Part shown: one piece after another, positions 17,737 through 26,114 of the stretch
Position numbering within the stretch: the stretch's first letter is position 1
Layout: every line of letters starts with the position of its first letter
Source: Ardenticatenaceae bacterium
GTDB taxonomy: Bacteria > Chloroflexota > Anaerolineae > Ardenticatenales > Ardenticatenaceae
Length of the DNA stretch: 33,855 nucleotides
Assembly: GCA_015491235.1 (NCBI GenBank)
Contig: WFWG01000283.1
Location: forward strand, 1-33,855
Direction: 5' to 3'
Notes under the pieces: model-generated
The model's database searches: none
What the model was told of the DNA's origin: nothing
What the model saw: only the letters and a program-made list of their open reading frames with translations
Translations under genes and position numbers: made by a program

Positions 17737-18779
17737 GGTTTGGCCTCGCGAGTCGAAGTGGAACTGGATGCCGTTGCTGGCGCAGAGGCCGAGACGGCCG
17801 CGGCCTCGTACAGCCAACACCGCACCAGGTGGTTCGACGCAACGGGAAGCAAGTTCGGCTCCTCGACTTCACAGCGCTCCAGGCTGAGCTCCAGCCGAGC
17901 CTGACAGCGAGGCCAGAAGCGGCAGCCAGGAGGCAGGTCTACCAGGTTGGGCACAGTACCGGGAATGGTCTCCAGGCGCGAGCGGAACTGCCCCAACACG
18001 GGCAGGGATGCCAGCAGGCCCTGGGTGTAGGGATGCTTGGGGTCGTGGAAGAGCGCCTCCGCCGGAGCCTGCTCCACGATCTGGCCGGCGTACATCACCG
18101 CCACCCGGTCGGCCATTTCCGCTATCACGCCCAGGTCGTGGGAGATCAGGATGATGGCCGTGCCGAAGCGATTCCGCAGGTCGAGCAGCAGGTCCAGAAT
18201 CTGGGCCTGGATGGTCACGTCGAGAGCTGTGGTGGGCTCGTCGGCGATGAGCAACTTGGGGCGCAGGGCCAGCGCCATGGCAATCATCACCCGCTGAGCC
18301 TGGCCGCCGGAAAGCTCGTGGGGGTAAGCGTGGGCCTTTTGAGCCGGGTCGGGAATACCTACGAGGCGAAGCAGTTCCACCGCCTGTTGCCAGGCCTCCT
18401 TCTTCTTCATGCCCCGGTGGACCTGAAACACTTCTGCCACCTGGTCGCCGATGGGGTAGACTGGGTTCAGGCTGCTCTTGGGCTGTTGGAAGATCATGGA
18501 GATGCGGTTGCCCCGAATGTGGGCCATCTCCGATTCGGGCAGGTCCAGCAAGTTCACTCCCTCGAACCAGATTTCTCCCGCCACGACACGGCCCGGCGGG
18601 TCCACCAGGCGCATGATGGAGAACGAGGTTACGCTCTTGCCACAGCCCGACTCTCCCACCAGGCCCAAAACCTCACCCGGCATGACCTGGAAGGAAACCC
18701 CGTCCACGGCCTTGACCACGCCGTCGTGGGTGAAGAAGTAGGTCTTCAAGTCGCGCACGTCCAGCAGGGGTTGGGTCAT
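17733..18779 (-). CDS. oppD: peptide/nickel ABC transporter ATP-binding protein (OppD/DppD-like)
   Basis: This 348-aa ATPase has Walker [11 protein letters not shown]-loop [16 protein letters not shown], signature [15 protein letters not shown], Walker [13 protein letters not shown] and H-loop [21 protein letters not shown]. The C-terminal domain has [19 protein letters not shown], the cysteine cluster of the family. The chosen ATG at 18779 follows AAAGGAG; the longer in-frame start at 18836 lies inside oppC. Thirteen bases separate it from the oppC stop. It pairs with OppF as a heterodimer. Confidence 0.93.
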   Translation of the reverse strand: MTQPLLDVRDLKTYFFTHDGVVKAVDGVSFQVMPGEVLGLVGESGCGKSVTSFSIMRLVDPPGRVVAGEIWFEGVNLLDLPESEMAHIRGNRISMIFQQPKSSLNPVYPIGDQVAEVFQVHRGMKKKEAWQQAVELLRLVGIPDPAQKAHAYPHELSGGQAQRVMIAMALALRPKLLIADEPTTALDVTIQAQILDLLLDLRNRFGTAIILISHDLGVIAEMADRVAVMYAGQIVEQAPAEALFHDPKHPYTQGLLASLPVLGQFRSRLETIPGTVPNLVDLPPGCRFWPRCQARLELSLERCEVEEPNLLPVASNHLVRCWLYEAAAVSASAPATASSSTSTREAKP

Positions 18780-18792
18780 AGTTGTGCTCCTT

Positions 18793-19728
18793 TCACTCCT
18801 GGTGCAGGCGAGGGTCCAGGGCATCCCGCAGCGCATCGCCCAGCAGGTTGAAGGCCAGCACAGTAATCATGATGGCTAGGCCGGGAAAGAAGACCAGGTG
18901 GGGCGCGGTAAAGACCTGGTTGCGCTCCTCGCCCAGCATGGAGCCCCACTCGGCGGTGGGGGGCTGAGCTCCCAGGCCCAGGAAGGAAAGGGCCGCCGCG
19001 TCCAGAATGGCGGTGGCGATTCCCAGGGTGGCCTGGACGATGAGGGGTGGCAGTGAGTTGGGCAGAATGTGCTTGACCAAAATGAGCAGGTGGCTGGCCC
19101 CCAGGGCACGAGCGGCCAGCACGAACTCCCGCTCCTTCACGGAGAGCACACTGGCCCGCACCACCCGCGCGTACACGGGCGTGGAGACGATGGCGATGGC
19201 CAGGAGTGCGTTTTGCAGGCCCCGCCCCAGCACAGTCACGATGGCAATTGCCAGCAGCAATGCCGGGAAGGCCAACAGCACATCCATGAAGCGCATGATG
19301 AGATTGTCCACCCAGCCGCCCACGTATCCGGCTACGGCCCCCAACACTGTGCCCGCCAAAATGGCCACAGTAACCGTGGTGAACCCCACGAAGAGGGAGA
19401 CGCGGGTGCCGTAAATCACCCGGCTGAACACGTCCCGCGCGTTTCCGTCCAGGCCCATGATGTGCTGGGGTTGGTCCTTGGGACAGCCCAGCAAGTAAAT
19501 ACAGGGCTTTTGGCGACGGCGAATGCCCTCCTCTTTCCCCAGGAGCACGTCGTTGGGATCGTAGGGCGCCAGCAGGGGGGCGAACAGCGCCACGAACAGC
19601 AAAAACAGAATAATGCCCCCGCCCACCAGGCCGGAGCGGTGTCGCAGCAGCCGCCGCAGGGCCAGTTGCCACGGGCTGGTGGGGCGCTCTCGCGCTCCAA
19701 GCACACGTTCGGCAGTCGTCGTGGTCAT
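18793..19728 (-). CDS. oppC: ABC transporter permease (OppC/DppC-like)
   Basis: This 311-aa membrane protein has an N-terminal cytosolic stretch followed by a first membrane helix (about 35-53, GGGIILFLLFVALFAPLLAP), then LDGNARDVFSRVIYGTR, the usual start of the transport core (GTDxxGRDxxSRxxYG). The EAA loop reads EFVLAARALGASHLLILVKHILPN and docks the ATPases. Five further helices are visible. The segment before LDGNARD is longer than usual and contains two Cys (CIYLLGC). The start lies 3 bp after the oppB stop. Confidence 0.93.
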   Translation of the reverse strand: MTTTTAERVLGARERPTSPWQLALRRLLRHRSGLVGGGIILFLLFVALFAPLLAPYDPNDVLLGKEEGIRRRQKPCIYLLGCPKDQPQHIMGLDGNARDVFSRVIYGTRVSLFVGFTTVTVAILAGTVLGAVAGYVGGWVDNLIMRFMDVLLAFPALLLAIAIVTVLGRGLQNALLAIAIVSTPVYARVVRASVLSVKEREFVLAARALGASHLLILVKHILPNSLPPLIVQATLGIATAILDAAALSFLGLGAQPPTAEWGSMLGEERNQVFTAPHLVFFPGLAIMITVLAFNLLGDALRDALDPRLHQE

Positions 19729-19731
19729 TGG

Positions 19732-20811
19732 TCACTCCAGGCGAATGCGTGGGTCAATGAACACGTACAAGATGTCCACCGCTAGGTTGGCGAAGACGTA
19801 GATAATGGCAATGATGACAGTGAAGCCCTGCACCACGGGGTAATCCCGCGCGGTGATGGCCTCGTACAACATGCTGCCCACCCCCGCAAAGCTGAAGATG
19901 GTCTCGGTGAGCACCGCGCCGGAGAAGAGCAGGCCCACCTGCAGGCCGATGATGGTTACCACAGGAATGAGGGCATTGCGAAAGGCGTGTTTGAGAATGA
20001 CAACGGGTGTGCGCAGACCTTTGGCCCGCGCCGCCCGGATGTAGTCCTGGCGCAGCACTTCCAACATGCTGGAGCGCGTCATGCGCGCGATGATCGCCAT
20101 CGGGATGGTGCTGAGGGCGCCCGCTGGCAGAATCAGGTGCCGCAGGGCGTCCTTGAGCACGTCCCACTCGCGAGTCAGGATGGAGTTCAAGATGTACATG
20201 TTGGAAAAGAAATTGTAAACGTAGAAGCGGACGGTCTCCGGCTCCACGGTCCAGCCCCAGACCTCGTAAAAAGGCGTGGCCGTGAGCGCGGCGGAGAGGC
20301 GGCCCGCTGGCGGCAGCCAAAGGGGGGTGCCCTTGAGCAAAAGGGCAAAGGTGTAGGCCAGCAGCAAGCCCAGCCAGTAGACCGGCATGGAAACACCGAT
20401 GTTGGCCAGGAACATGGTAAACAGGTCAATGGCCGAGTTCTGCCGAATCGCGGAAATCAGTCCCAGGGGGATGCCCACCATGATGGCAATGAACAGCGCC
20501 GCCAAGCTGAGCTCGATGGTCACCGGCAGTCGTTCGATGATGATCACGAGCACAGGTCGGCCATACCGCAGCGAGTCACCCAGGTCGCCCCGGAAGAAGT
20601 CCCGAACGTACGCGACGAACTGCTCGTAAATGGGGCGGTCGAGGCCGTGTTCCCGGTAGAAGCGCTCACACACCTCTTGCGTGGCCTTTTCGCCCAGGAT
20701 GGCCTTGCACGGGTCGCCGGGGATGATGCGAGCCAGTGCAAAGGTTACGAACAGGATGCCGAAAATCACCGGCACGGAAAGGAGCAGGCGGCGAACAATG
20801 TACTGGGTCAT
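19732..20811 (-). CDS. oppB: ABC transporter permease (OppB/DppB-like)
   Basis: This 359-aa permease starts MTQYIVRRLLLSVPVIFGILFVTF, the classic OppB N-terminus, followed by IPGDPC, LRYGRPV...RLPVTIELSLAA and the EAA loop DYIRAARAKGLRTPVVILKHAFRNALIP. It ends in DPRIRLE. It is longer than the usual 305-340 aa because of an extended extracytoplasmic loop (about 175-235) rich in aromatics. The ATG at 20811 is chosen from homology, with GAGG 11 bases upstream; the ATG at 20871 gives 20 extra hydrophilic residues. It has its own promoter and lies 178 bp after the SBP gene across a terminator. Confidence 0.92.
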   Translation of the reverse strand: MTQYIVRRLLLSVPVIFGILFVTFALARIIPGDPCKAILGEKATQEVCERFYREHGLDRPIYEQFVAYVRDFFRGDLGDSLRYGRPVLVIIIERLPVTIELSLAALFIAIMVGIPLGLISAIRQNSAIDLFTMFLANIGVSMPVYWLGLLLAYTFALLLKGTPLWLPPAGRLSAALTATPFYEVWGWTVEPETVRFYVYNFFSNMYILNSILTREWDVLKDALRHLILPAGALSTIPMAIIARMTRSSMLEVLRQDYIRAARAKGLRTPVVILKHAFRNALIPVVTIIGLQVGLLFSGAVLTETIFSFAGVGSMLYEAITARDYPVVQGFTVIIAIIYVFANLAVDILYVFIDPRIRLE

Positions 20812-20899
20812 CAGGACAGGCCCTCGTCTCTTCTCGTGCTCCGCCACAGTGGAGTTTGAGAGAAACAGCAACGAAGAACGGTGAGTTCCAAGTAACCAA

Positions 20900-20927
20900 A
20901 GAATACTCGGTTTCTCGCCGAGGTCAA
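20900..20927 (-). promoter_or_regulatory. internal promoter for oppBCDF
   Basis: TTGACC (20922-20927) and TATTCT (20900-20905), minus strand, are separated by 16 bases. They lie just after the SBP terminator and 90 bases before oppB, giving the permease and ATPase genes a separate, weaker start. Confidence 0.6.
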
Positions 20928-20933
20928 GAAGGC

Positions 20934-20968
20934 AAAAAAGCGGGGCGACAAACCCTTGCCGCCCCGCT
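20934..20968 (-). terminator. intrinsic terminator after the binding-protein gene
   Basis: AGCGGGGCG (minus strand, 20968-20960) pairs with CGCCCCGCT (20947-20939) and runs directly into TTTTTT. This is a strong terminator 21 bases after the SBP stop. Partial termination here would explain high binding-protein versus low permease expression. Confidence 0.88.
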
Positions 20969-20989
20969 CGCTGAGTTCCACTCTTGCCG

Positions 20990-22720
20990 TTACTCCTGCT
21001 TGTTCATCAGGCCGAAGAAGTAGGACGGGTACTCGAAGGCGCCCGTGTTGCCCACGTGGTAGGGGCTGGCCTCGTTCAGCAGGGCGTCGAAGGAGCGCAC
21101 CACGTCGTTGGCATCCAGGGTGGAGCCGTCGTGGAACTTGACGCCCTTGCGCAAGGTGCAGGTCACAACCGTGCTGTTCTCGGTGATCTCGCACTTCTCG
21201 GCCAGGCGCGGCACCATTTCGCCGTCCGCGGTGTACTGGTAGAGGCCCTCGGTGACCATCTTGCAGGCATCCAGGGACTCGCCGTCGGTCTCGTCGGCGC
21301 AGTAGAGGCTGATGGGCTCCGCGGCCTTCAGGTAGACCAGCGTGTCCCGACCTTCTGGCTCAAAGGTCCACAGCTCGGGCGGACCCAACACCGCGGCCTT
21401 GGCGTTCTTCACGTCCGCGCGGGCCGCGTCGGCCGCCGCCCCGTGGGCCACCGGAATCATGGGCACCAGCTCCCGAATGGCGTTGTTCGCCTCCTCGTAA
21501 TACGGTCGGGCCTCTTCAGGATCGGCGATGGTGGCGGCCTTCTCCAGCGGCTCGTAGATTTCGGGGTACGGTTCGCCGTATTGGGGGTTATTCTTGCTGA
21601 AGTGGAAGTCCAGGAAGTTGGTCACGTGCAGGTAGTCGGCACCCCATCCCAGCAGGTAGAGGCCGTCCAACTCGCCCGCTGTGGACTTGGCAATGAACTC
21701 GCCCGACTCCATGACGATGACCTCGGCCTTGATGCCCAGGTTCTCCATGAGCTGGTTCTGAATTTCCACGGCCACCTTGCTCGGTTCGGGCAGGTAGACG
21801 CGGAAGACGTCGCGGTAGTAAATCTTGGTCTCAAAGCGCACACCCTCGTCGTTCTTGGTCAGGCCGACTTCGTCCAGCAGCTTGTTGGCCGCCTCGGGGT
21901 CGAACGAGTACCAGGGCTCGCCCACGCAGCCGTTCTCGATCACGCACGGGGTGAAGAAGTCGGCCACTTCGGAGCCCTCGGGGTAGTAGTTCTTCACGAT
22001 GCGCTCGCGGTCAATGCCCATGGCAATGGCCCGGCGCACCCGCACGTCGTCGAAGGGCTTGACCGTGTTGATGAAGGCAATGTAGAAAATGTTCGGGTTC
22101 CGAACGGGCAGCAACACCAGGTTGGGGTCGTTCTTCACCGTCTCGAAGTCATCAGGGCTCACTTTGGTGATGTAATCGGCGGTGCCAGCCTGGAGCTCCA
22201 GCAGGCGCTGCGCGCCTTCCTTGGCCCAGCGGAAGACCAAGGTTTCGGTCTTGGCCGGCTCACCCCAGTAGTCCTCGAAGCGCTTGAAGACAATCTTGTC
22301 TCCCCGGAACCACTTTTCGATCTTGTAAGGCCCGGTCCCCACCGGCTGGGTGAGCAGGGTTTCTTTGTTGGCCTCGTTGGCGTTGGCCTCGATCCACTCC
22401 CGTGGCCGGATGAAGAAGGGCTGGAAGGCGATCTTGGCCAGGAAAGCGGGATCGGGCTTGCACAGTGTGAACTGCACCGTGTACTCGTCCAGGGCTTTAA
22501 TCTCCTTCACCTTGCTGCTTTCGCAGCTTTCGTCGGTTACGACGAGTGGCTCGAACGCGGGGGCTTCAGTTGGCTTGGGGGCTTCGGTGGGCTTCGGGGC
22601 TTCTGTCGGCTTGGGGGCTTCGGTGGGCTTGGGCGCCTCGGTCGGCGCCGGTGTGGCCTGGGCGCAGGCGGCCAAGCTCACGGCCACCACGACCAGCAAC
22701 AGCCAGATCAGGCGACGCAT
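20990..22720 (-). CDS. circularly permuted family 5 peptide-binding lipoprotein
   Basis: This 576-aa extracytoplasmic binding protein has a signal peptide with lipobox LAAC (Cys19), then a PTEAPK repeat linker (about 26-54). The domain begins at about 70 with VKEIKALDEYTVQF, which in DppA/OppA lies about 130 residues into the mature protein, and continues in normal order (GTGPYKIEKW, VRRAIAMGIDRERIV, LLGWGADY) to the usual C-terminal end (VPMIPVAHG, about 419-427). Only then comes the segment that normally starts the protein: TLVYLKAAEPISL (460-472), EGLYQYTADGEMVPRLAEK (491-509), LRKGVKFHDGSTLDANDV (523-540), ending SYFFGLMNKQE. The domain is full length but reordered. It has eight Cys besides the lipid Cys, so disulfides are possible. 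It is first in the transporter operon, with a promoter at 22766-22794. The ligand, probably a peptide, cannot be read. Confidence 0.9.
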   Translation of the reverse strand: MRRLIWLLLVVVAVSLAACAQATPAPTEAPKPTEAPKPTEAPKPTEAPKPTEAPAFEPLVVTDESCESSKVKEIKALDEYTVQFTLCKPDPAFLAKIAFQPFFIRPREWIEANANEANKETLLTQPVGTGPYKIEKWFRGDKIVFKRFEDYWGEPAKTETLVFRWAKEGAQRLLELQAGTADYITKVSPDDFETVKNDPNLVLLPVRNPNIFYIAFINTVKPFDDVRVRRAIAMGIDRERIVKNYYPEGSEVADFFTPCVIENGCVGEPWYSFDPEAANKLLDEVGLTKNDEGVRFETKIYYRDVFRVYLPEPSKVAVEIQNQLMENLGIKAEVIVMESGEFIAKSTAGELDGLYLLGWGADYLHVTNFLDFHFSKNNPQYGEPYPEIYEPLEKAATIADPEEARPYYEEANNAIRELVPMIPVAHGAAADAARADVKNAKAAVLGPPELWTFEPEGRDTLVYLKAAEPISLYCADETDGESLDACKMVTEGLYQYTADGEMVPRLAEKCEITENSTVVTCTLRKGVKFHDGSTLDANDVVRSFDALLNEASPYHVGNTGAFEYPSYFFGLMNKQE

Positions 22721-22765
22721 TGCTCCTCCTCCTTGAGTGTTTAACGGGGTTGATAAGACGGGAAG

Positions 22766-22794
22766 AGTATAACCTAAAAGAAACCCCGTGTCAA
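22766..22794 (-). promoter_or_regulatory. promoter of the ABC transporter operon
   Basis: TTGACA (22789-22794) and TATACT (22766-22771), minus strand, have 17-base spacing, giving a near-consensus promoter. The leader to the SBP ATG at 22720 is about 40 bases and includes an AGGAGGAG ribosome site. Confidence 0.88.
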
Positions 22795-22884
22795 CGCAGG
22801 GCGGATAAGCGGATTTCCCGCTCGCTCGATAGGATCACGAAAGGGTGAGTGACATTTACTTTCCGGCAGTGACCAAGACCCACT

Positions 22885-22912
22885 TTCACCTTTTTCGGCT
22901 TCGCGATATAAT
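22885..22912 (+). promoter_or_regulatory. promoter of the gatC-led + strand operon
   Basis: A perfect TATAAT (22907-22912) is preceded by TTCACC (22885-22890) at 16 bases. gatC begins 39 bases after the -10 box. It is divergent from the transporter promoter, with about 90 bases between the two -35 elements. Confidence 0.7.
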
Positions 22913-22951
22913 TGCAATACCCTTTGCACGCTGGCCGACTGGAGGAGAGCG

Positions 22952-23248
22952 GTGAAGCTGACCCGTGCTGATGTGGAACATATCGCCCAACTGGCCCGCC
23001 TGGAACTCGCTCCAGAGGAAATCGAGCTTTTCAGGGAACAACTCTCAGCCATTCTGGAGTACGCCGCGCGGCTCCAGGAACTCGACACAGAGGCCATCCC
23101 GCCCACCGCGCAGGTCATCGAGTGGCGCAACGTCATGCGTGACGACGAGGTGCGCCCTTCCTTGCCCCAAGACGAGGTGCTGGCCAACGCGCCTGAAGCG
23201 CGTGACGGCTACTTCGTGGTGCCCACCGTGCTGGAGGAGCACGCCTGA
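22952..23248 (+). CDS. gatC: Asp-tRNA(Asn)/Glu-tRNA(Gln) amidotransferase subunit C
   Basis: This 98-aa protein is a normal Gat[18 protein letters not shown] at the N-terminus, [20 protein letters not shown] in the middle, and the closing [17 protein letters not shown]. It wraps around and stabilises the GatA-GatB complex that amidates mischarged Glu-tRNA(Gln) or Asp-tRNA(Asn). The GTG start at 22952 follows GGAGGAG. gatA lies 320 bp downstream after a small membrane gene, and gatB about 5.3 kb downstream, so the three subunits are split. Confidence 0.95.
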   Translation: MKLTRADVEHIAQLARLELAPEEIELFREQLSAILEYAARLQELDTEAIPPTAQVIEWRNVMRDDEVRPSLPQDEVLANAPEARDGYFVVPTVLEEHA

Positions 23249-23259
23249 GGTGTGTGCCT

Positions 23260-23526
23260 GTGAAGCGACGCGGGATCGCGCCAGGCTGTCTCTGGGGCGT
23301 GCTGGTGGCTGTGCTCCTCTACGTGGGCGTTGGGTTGGCCTTTCACGTGGGGTGGAGCCGCGCGGTGGAAGCCTGCCGAGCCGCGCGCCGCGCGCGCGGC
23401 GAGTTCGTGGAGCCGGGCGTTCCGCCAGAGGTGGGGGTACTCTTCAACGTGCCCTTCTGGCCCATCTACGTGGCCGCTAACCTCTACCACGACGGCACGC
23501 CCTTTGCCACCCCGTGCACACACTGA
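23260..23526 (+). CDS. small membrane protein of unknown function
   Basis: This 88-aa protein (GTG start at 23260, GAGG 9 bases upstream; the GTG at 23254 is too close to the ribosome site) has a basic N-terminus (KRRG), one membrane segment (about 10-30, CLWGVLVAVLLYVGVGLAFHV), an Arg-rich stretch (ACRAARRARGEF) and an aromatic C-terminal part (FNVPFWPIYVAANLYHDG) that may touch the membrane. No family recognised. It starts 11 bp after gatC, so it is probably co-transcribed. Its TGA stop (23524-23526) lies in the heptad array at 23522-23553. Confidence 0.6.
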   Translation: MKRRGIAPGCLWGVLVAVLLYVGVGLAFHVGWSRAVEACRAARRARGEFVEPGVPPEVGVLFNVPFWPIYVAANLYHDGTPFATPCTH

Positions 23527-23553
23527 CTGATTACTGATCACTGATTACCGAAT
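23522..23553 (+). repeat. short ACTGNNN heptad array
   Basis: Units ACTGATT, ACTGATC, ACTGATT and ACCGAAT follow a leading ACTG. It is the same motif as 7063-7132. The array supplies the TGA of the preceding small membrane gene and ends 15 bases before gatA. Confidence 0.8.
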
Positions 23554-23568
23554 ACAGGACAAGGCCCC

Positions 23569-25029
23569 ATGAACGAACTCTGTCAGCTCACCCTTCACGA
23601 AGCCAAAGCGCTGTTGGAGCGGGGCGAATGCTCCGCCGTGGAACTCACCGAGGCGTGTCTGGCTCGCATCGAGGAGGTGGAGGAGACGGTGCGGGCTTAC
23701 ATCACCGTCACGCCCGATCTGGCACTGGAGCAGGCCCGGGCCGCCGACGAGGCCCGCGTGCGGGGCGAATCGGCGCCGCTGCTGGGCTTGCCGCTGGCCA
23801 TCAAGGACGTGCTTTCCACCCGGGGCGTGCGCACCACCTGCGGCTCCCGCATCCTTGAGAACTACGTGCCCCCCTACGACGCCACGGTGGTGGCGCGCCT
23901 GCGGGCAGCCGGCGCCGTCATGCTGGGCAAGACCAACACCGACGAGTTTGCTATGGGCTCCTCCACCGAGAACTCGGCCTTCTTTACCACGCGCAACCCG
24001 TGGGACCTCGAGCGGGTCCCTGGTGGGTCGAGCGGCGGCAGCGCGGCGGCCGTAGCCGCCGACGAGTGCCTGGCCGCCTTGGGCACCGACACAGGCGGCA
24101 GCGTGCGTCAGCCAGCCGCCCTGTGCGGCATTGTCGGCCTGAAGCCCACCTACGGCCGCATGAGCCGCTACGGGTTGATTGCCTACGCCTCCTCGCTCGA
24201 CCAGGTGGGCACCCTCACCAAGGACGTGCGGGATGCCGCGCTGCTGCTGGAAGTGCTCGCGGGCCACGACCCCTGTGACTCCACGGCGGCCGACGTGCCC
24301 GTGCCCGCCTACACGGCAGCCCTGACGGGCGACGTGCGCGGCCTGCGACTGGGCGTGATTCGCGAGTGGCTGGAGAACCCCGGCCTCGATTCCGGCGTGG
24401 CCGCCGCCGTTCAACAGGCGCTGGAAACACTGACGACTCTTGGCATGGAAGTGCGCGAGGTCACGCTGCCCCACAGCGACTACGCCTTGCCCGTCTACTA
24501 CCTCATCGCGCCGGCCGAGGCCTCGTCCAACCTGGCCCGCTACGACGGCGTGGCCTACGGCTTCCGCGCGCCCGGCGCCGACGACATTTGGGACCTCTTC
24601 GCCCGCACGCGGGGGGCCGGCTTCGGCGCCGAGGTGAAGCGGCGCATCATGCTGGGCACCTACGCCCTCTCGGCTGGCTACTACGACCAATATTACAAGA
24701 AGGCGCAAAAGGTGCGCACGCTCATCAAACAGGACTTCGACCGCGCCTTTGAAGAGGTGGACGTGGTGGTAGGCCCCACGTCCCCCGTGCCGGCCTTCAA
24801 GATCGGCGAGCGCGTGGACGACCCCCTGCAAATGTACCTGGCCGACATTTTCACCATCTCGGTGAACTTGGCCGGGTTGCCCGGCATCAGCGTGCCCTGT
24901 GGCTTCGCCAGTGGCCTGCCCGTGGGGTTGCAATTCATTGGCAAGCCGTGGGACGAGGCCACGTTGCTGCGCGTGGCCTATGCCTACGAACAGGCCACTG
25001 ACTGGCACACCCGCAAGCCAGCACTGTAA
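23569..25029 (+). CDS. gatA: Asp-tRNA(Asn)/Glu-tRNA(Gln) amidotransferase subunit A
   Basis: This 486-aa amidase-signature protein hydrolyses glutamine and passes ammonia to GatB. The catalytic triad is visible at K79 (LAIKD), S154 ([14 protein letters not shown]) and S178 ([16 protein letters not shown]), the same numbering as in the S. aureus enzyme. The substrate-site segment [20 protein letters not shown] and the C-terminal [13 protein letters not shown] are normal. The length is typical (about 485). The ATG at 23569 has only a weak AAGG site, so translation may be modest or coupled. Confidence 0.97.
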   Translation: MNELCQLTLHEAKALLERGECSAVELTEACLARIEEVEETVRAYITVTPDLALEQARAADEARVRGESAPLLGLPLAIKDVLSTRGVRTTCGSRILENYVPPYDATVVARLRAAGAVMLGKTNTDEFAMGSSTENSAFFTTRNPWDLERVPGGSSGGSAAAVAADECLAALGTDTGGSVRQPAALCGIVGLKPTYGRMSRYGLIAYASSLDQVGTLTKDVRDAALLLEVLAGHDPCDSTAADVPVPAYTAALTGDVRGLRLGVIREWLENPGLDSGVAAAVQQALETLTTLGMEVREVTLPHSDYALPVYYLIAPAEASSNLARYDGVAYGFRAPGADDIWDLFARTRGAGFGAEVKRRIMLGTYALSAGYYDQYYKKAQKVRTLIKQDFDRAFEEVDVVVGPTSPVPAFKIGERVDDPLQMYLADIFTISVNLAGLPGISVPCGFASGLPVGLQFIGKPWDEATLLRVAYAYEQATDWHTRKPAL

Positions 25030-25109
25030 GGAGGATCGGACAGGGTTTCGCAACCTTGGGAGATCTGGAGGAAACGGACGCGACGATTCGACAGCAAAGG
25101 AGTCAACCC

Positions 25110-26099
25110 ATGCACGTAGTCATTCCGGTAGCTGGTTTCGGCACCCGCCTGCGACCGCACACCTACACCAAGCCCAAGCCCCTTATGAAGGTGGCTGGCA
25201 ACACGATCCTGGGGTACATCCTCGACATGTTGAAGGAGGCTGGTATCGAGGAAATCACCTTTATTGTGGGCTACCTGGGCGACCAGATTCGCGAGTACGT
25301 GGAAACCCACTACCAGTTCCGCACCCACTACGCGGAGCAGAAGGAACTGAAGGGCCAGGCGCACGCCATCGCCCTGGCGCGCGAGTTCGTGCGCGAGCCC
25401 ATGCTCATCATCTTCGCCGACACCATCTTCGACGCTGACTTGGCTGCCCTGCACGAAGTGACGTCGGACGGGATCATCTTCGTAAAAGAGGTGGAAGACC
25501 CGCGCCGCTTCGGCATCGTCACGCTGAACGAGGGGGGCTACGTGGAGCGCTTCGTGGAGAAACCCGAGGAGCCCTTCTCCAACCTGGCCATCATCGGCGT
25601 CTACTACATTCGCGACTACCAGGGGCTCTTCGAGGCCATTGACGAGTTGATTGCCCGCGACATCAAGACCAAGGGCGAGTACTTCCTGGCCGACGCGCTC
25701 CAGATCATGGTGGACCGGGGAGCGCGCTTCGAGACCCAGCCAGTCACCATCTGGGAGGATTGCGGCACGCCCGAGGCGCTGTTGAACGCCAACCGCTACT
25801 TGCTGGAGCACGGCAAGGCGGCCACCGAAATGGTCTCGGCCACCAACACGCTCATCATCCCGCCCGTCTACATCGCCTCCGATGTGGTGCTGGAGAACTC
25901 CATTATCGGCCCCTACGTGAGCCTGGCCGACGGGTGCGTGATCCGCGACTCCATCATCCGCGACTCCATTGTGGACGAGGGCTCGCTGATCGAAGACACC
26001 ATGCTCATGCGCTCCCTGATTGGCAAGAGCGCCACGGTGCGGGGCCGGTTCCGTCGCCTCAACGTGGGCGACTCGTCGGTGGTGGACTTCACCCTGTGA
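25110..26099 (+). CDS. sugar-1-phosphate nucleotidyltransferase
   Basis: This 329-aa protein has an N-terminal GT-A-like domain with the signature VAGFGTRLRPHTYTKPKPL (8-26), FADTIFDADL (metal-binding Asp region), VEKPEEP and GEYFLADALQ. The C-terminal third (about 250-329) consists of I/V-rich hexapeptide-like repeats (VVLENSIIGPYVSLADG, CVIRDSIIRDSIVDEG), a left-handed beta-helix. It activates a hexose-1-phosphate with UTP, dTTP or GTP; the choice cannot be read here. The ATG at 25110 follows AAAGGAG; an upstream ATG at 25056 lacks a site. It may supply nucleotide sugars to pathways such as the epimerase at 32753-33703. Confidence 0.88.
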   Translation: MHVVIPVAGFGTRLRPHTYTKPKPLMKVAGNTILGYILDMLKEAGIEEITFIVGYLGDQIREYVETHYQFRTHYAEQKELKGQAHAIALAREFVREPMLIIFADTIFDADLAALHEVTSDGIIFVKEVEDPRRFGIVTLNEGGYVERFVEKPEEPFSNLAIIGVYYIRDYQGLFEAIDELIARDIKTKGEYFLADALQIMVDRGARFETQPVTIWEDCGTPEALLNANRYLLEHGKAATEMVSATNTLIIPPVYIASDVVLENSIIGPYVSLADGCVIRDSIIRDSIVDEGSLIEDTMLMRSLIGKSATVRGRFRRLNVGDSSVVDFTL

Positions 26100-26114
26100 G
26101 CGAGGAGTGTTCCC

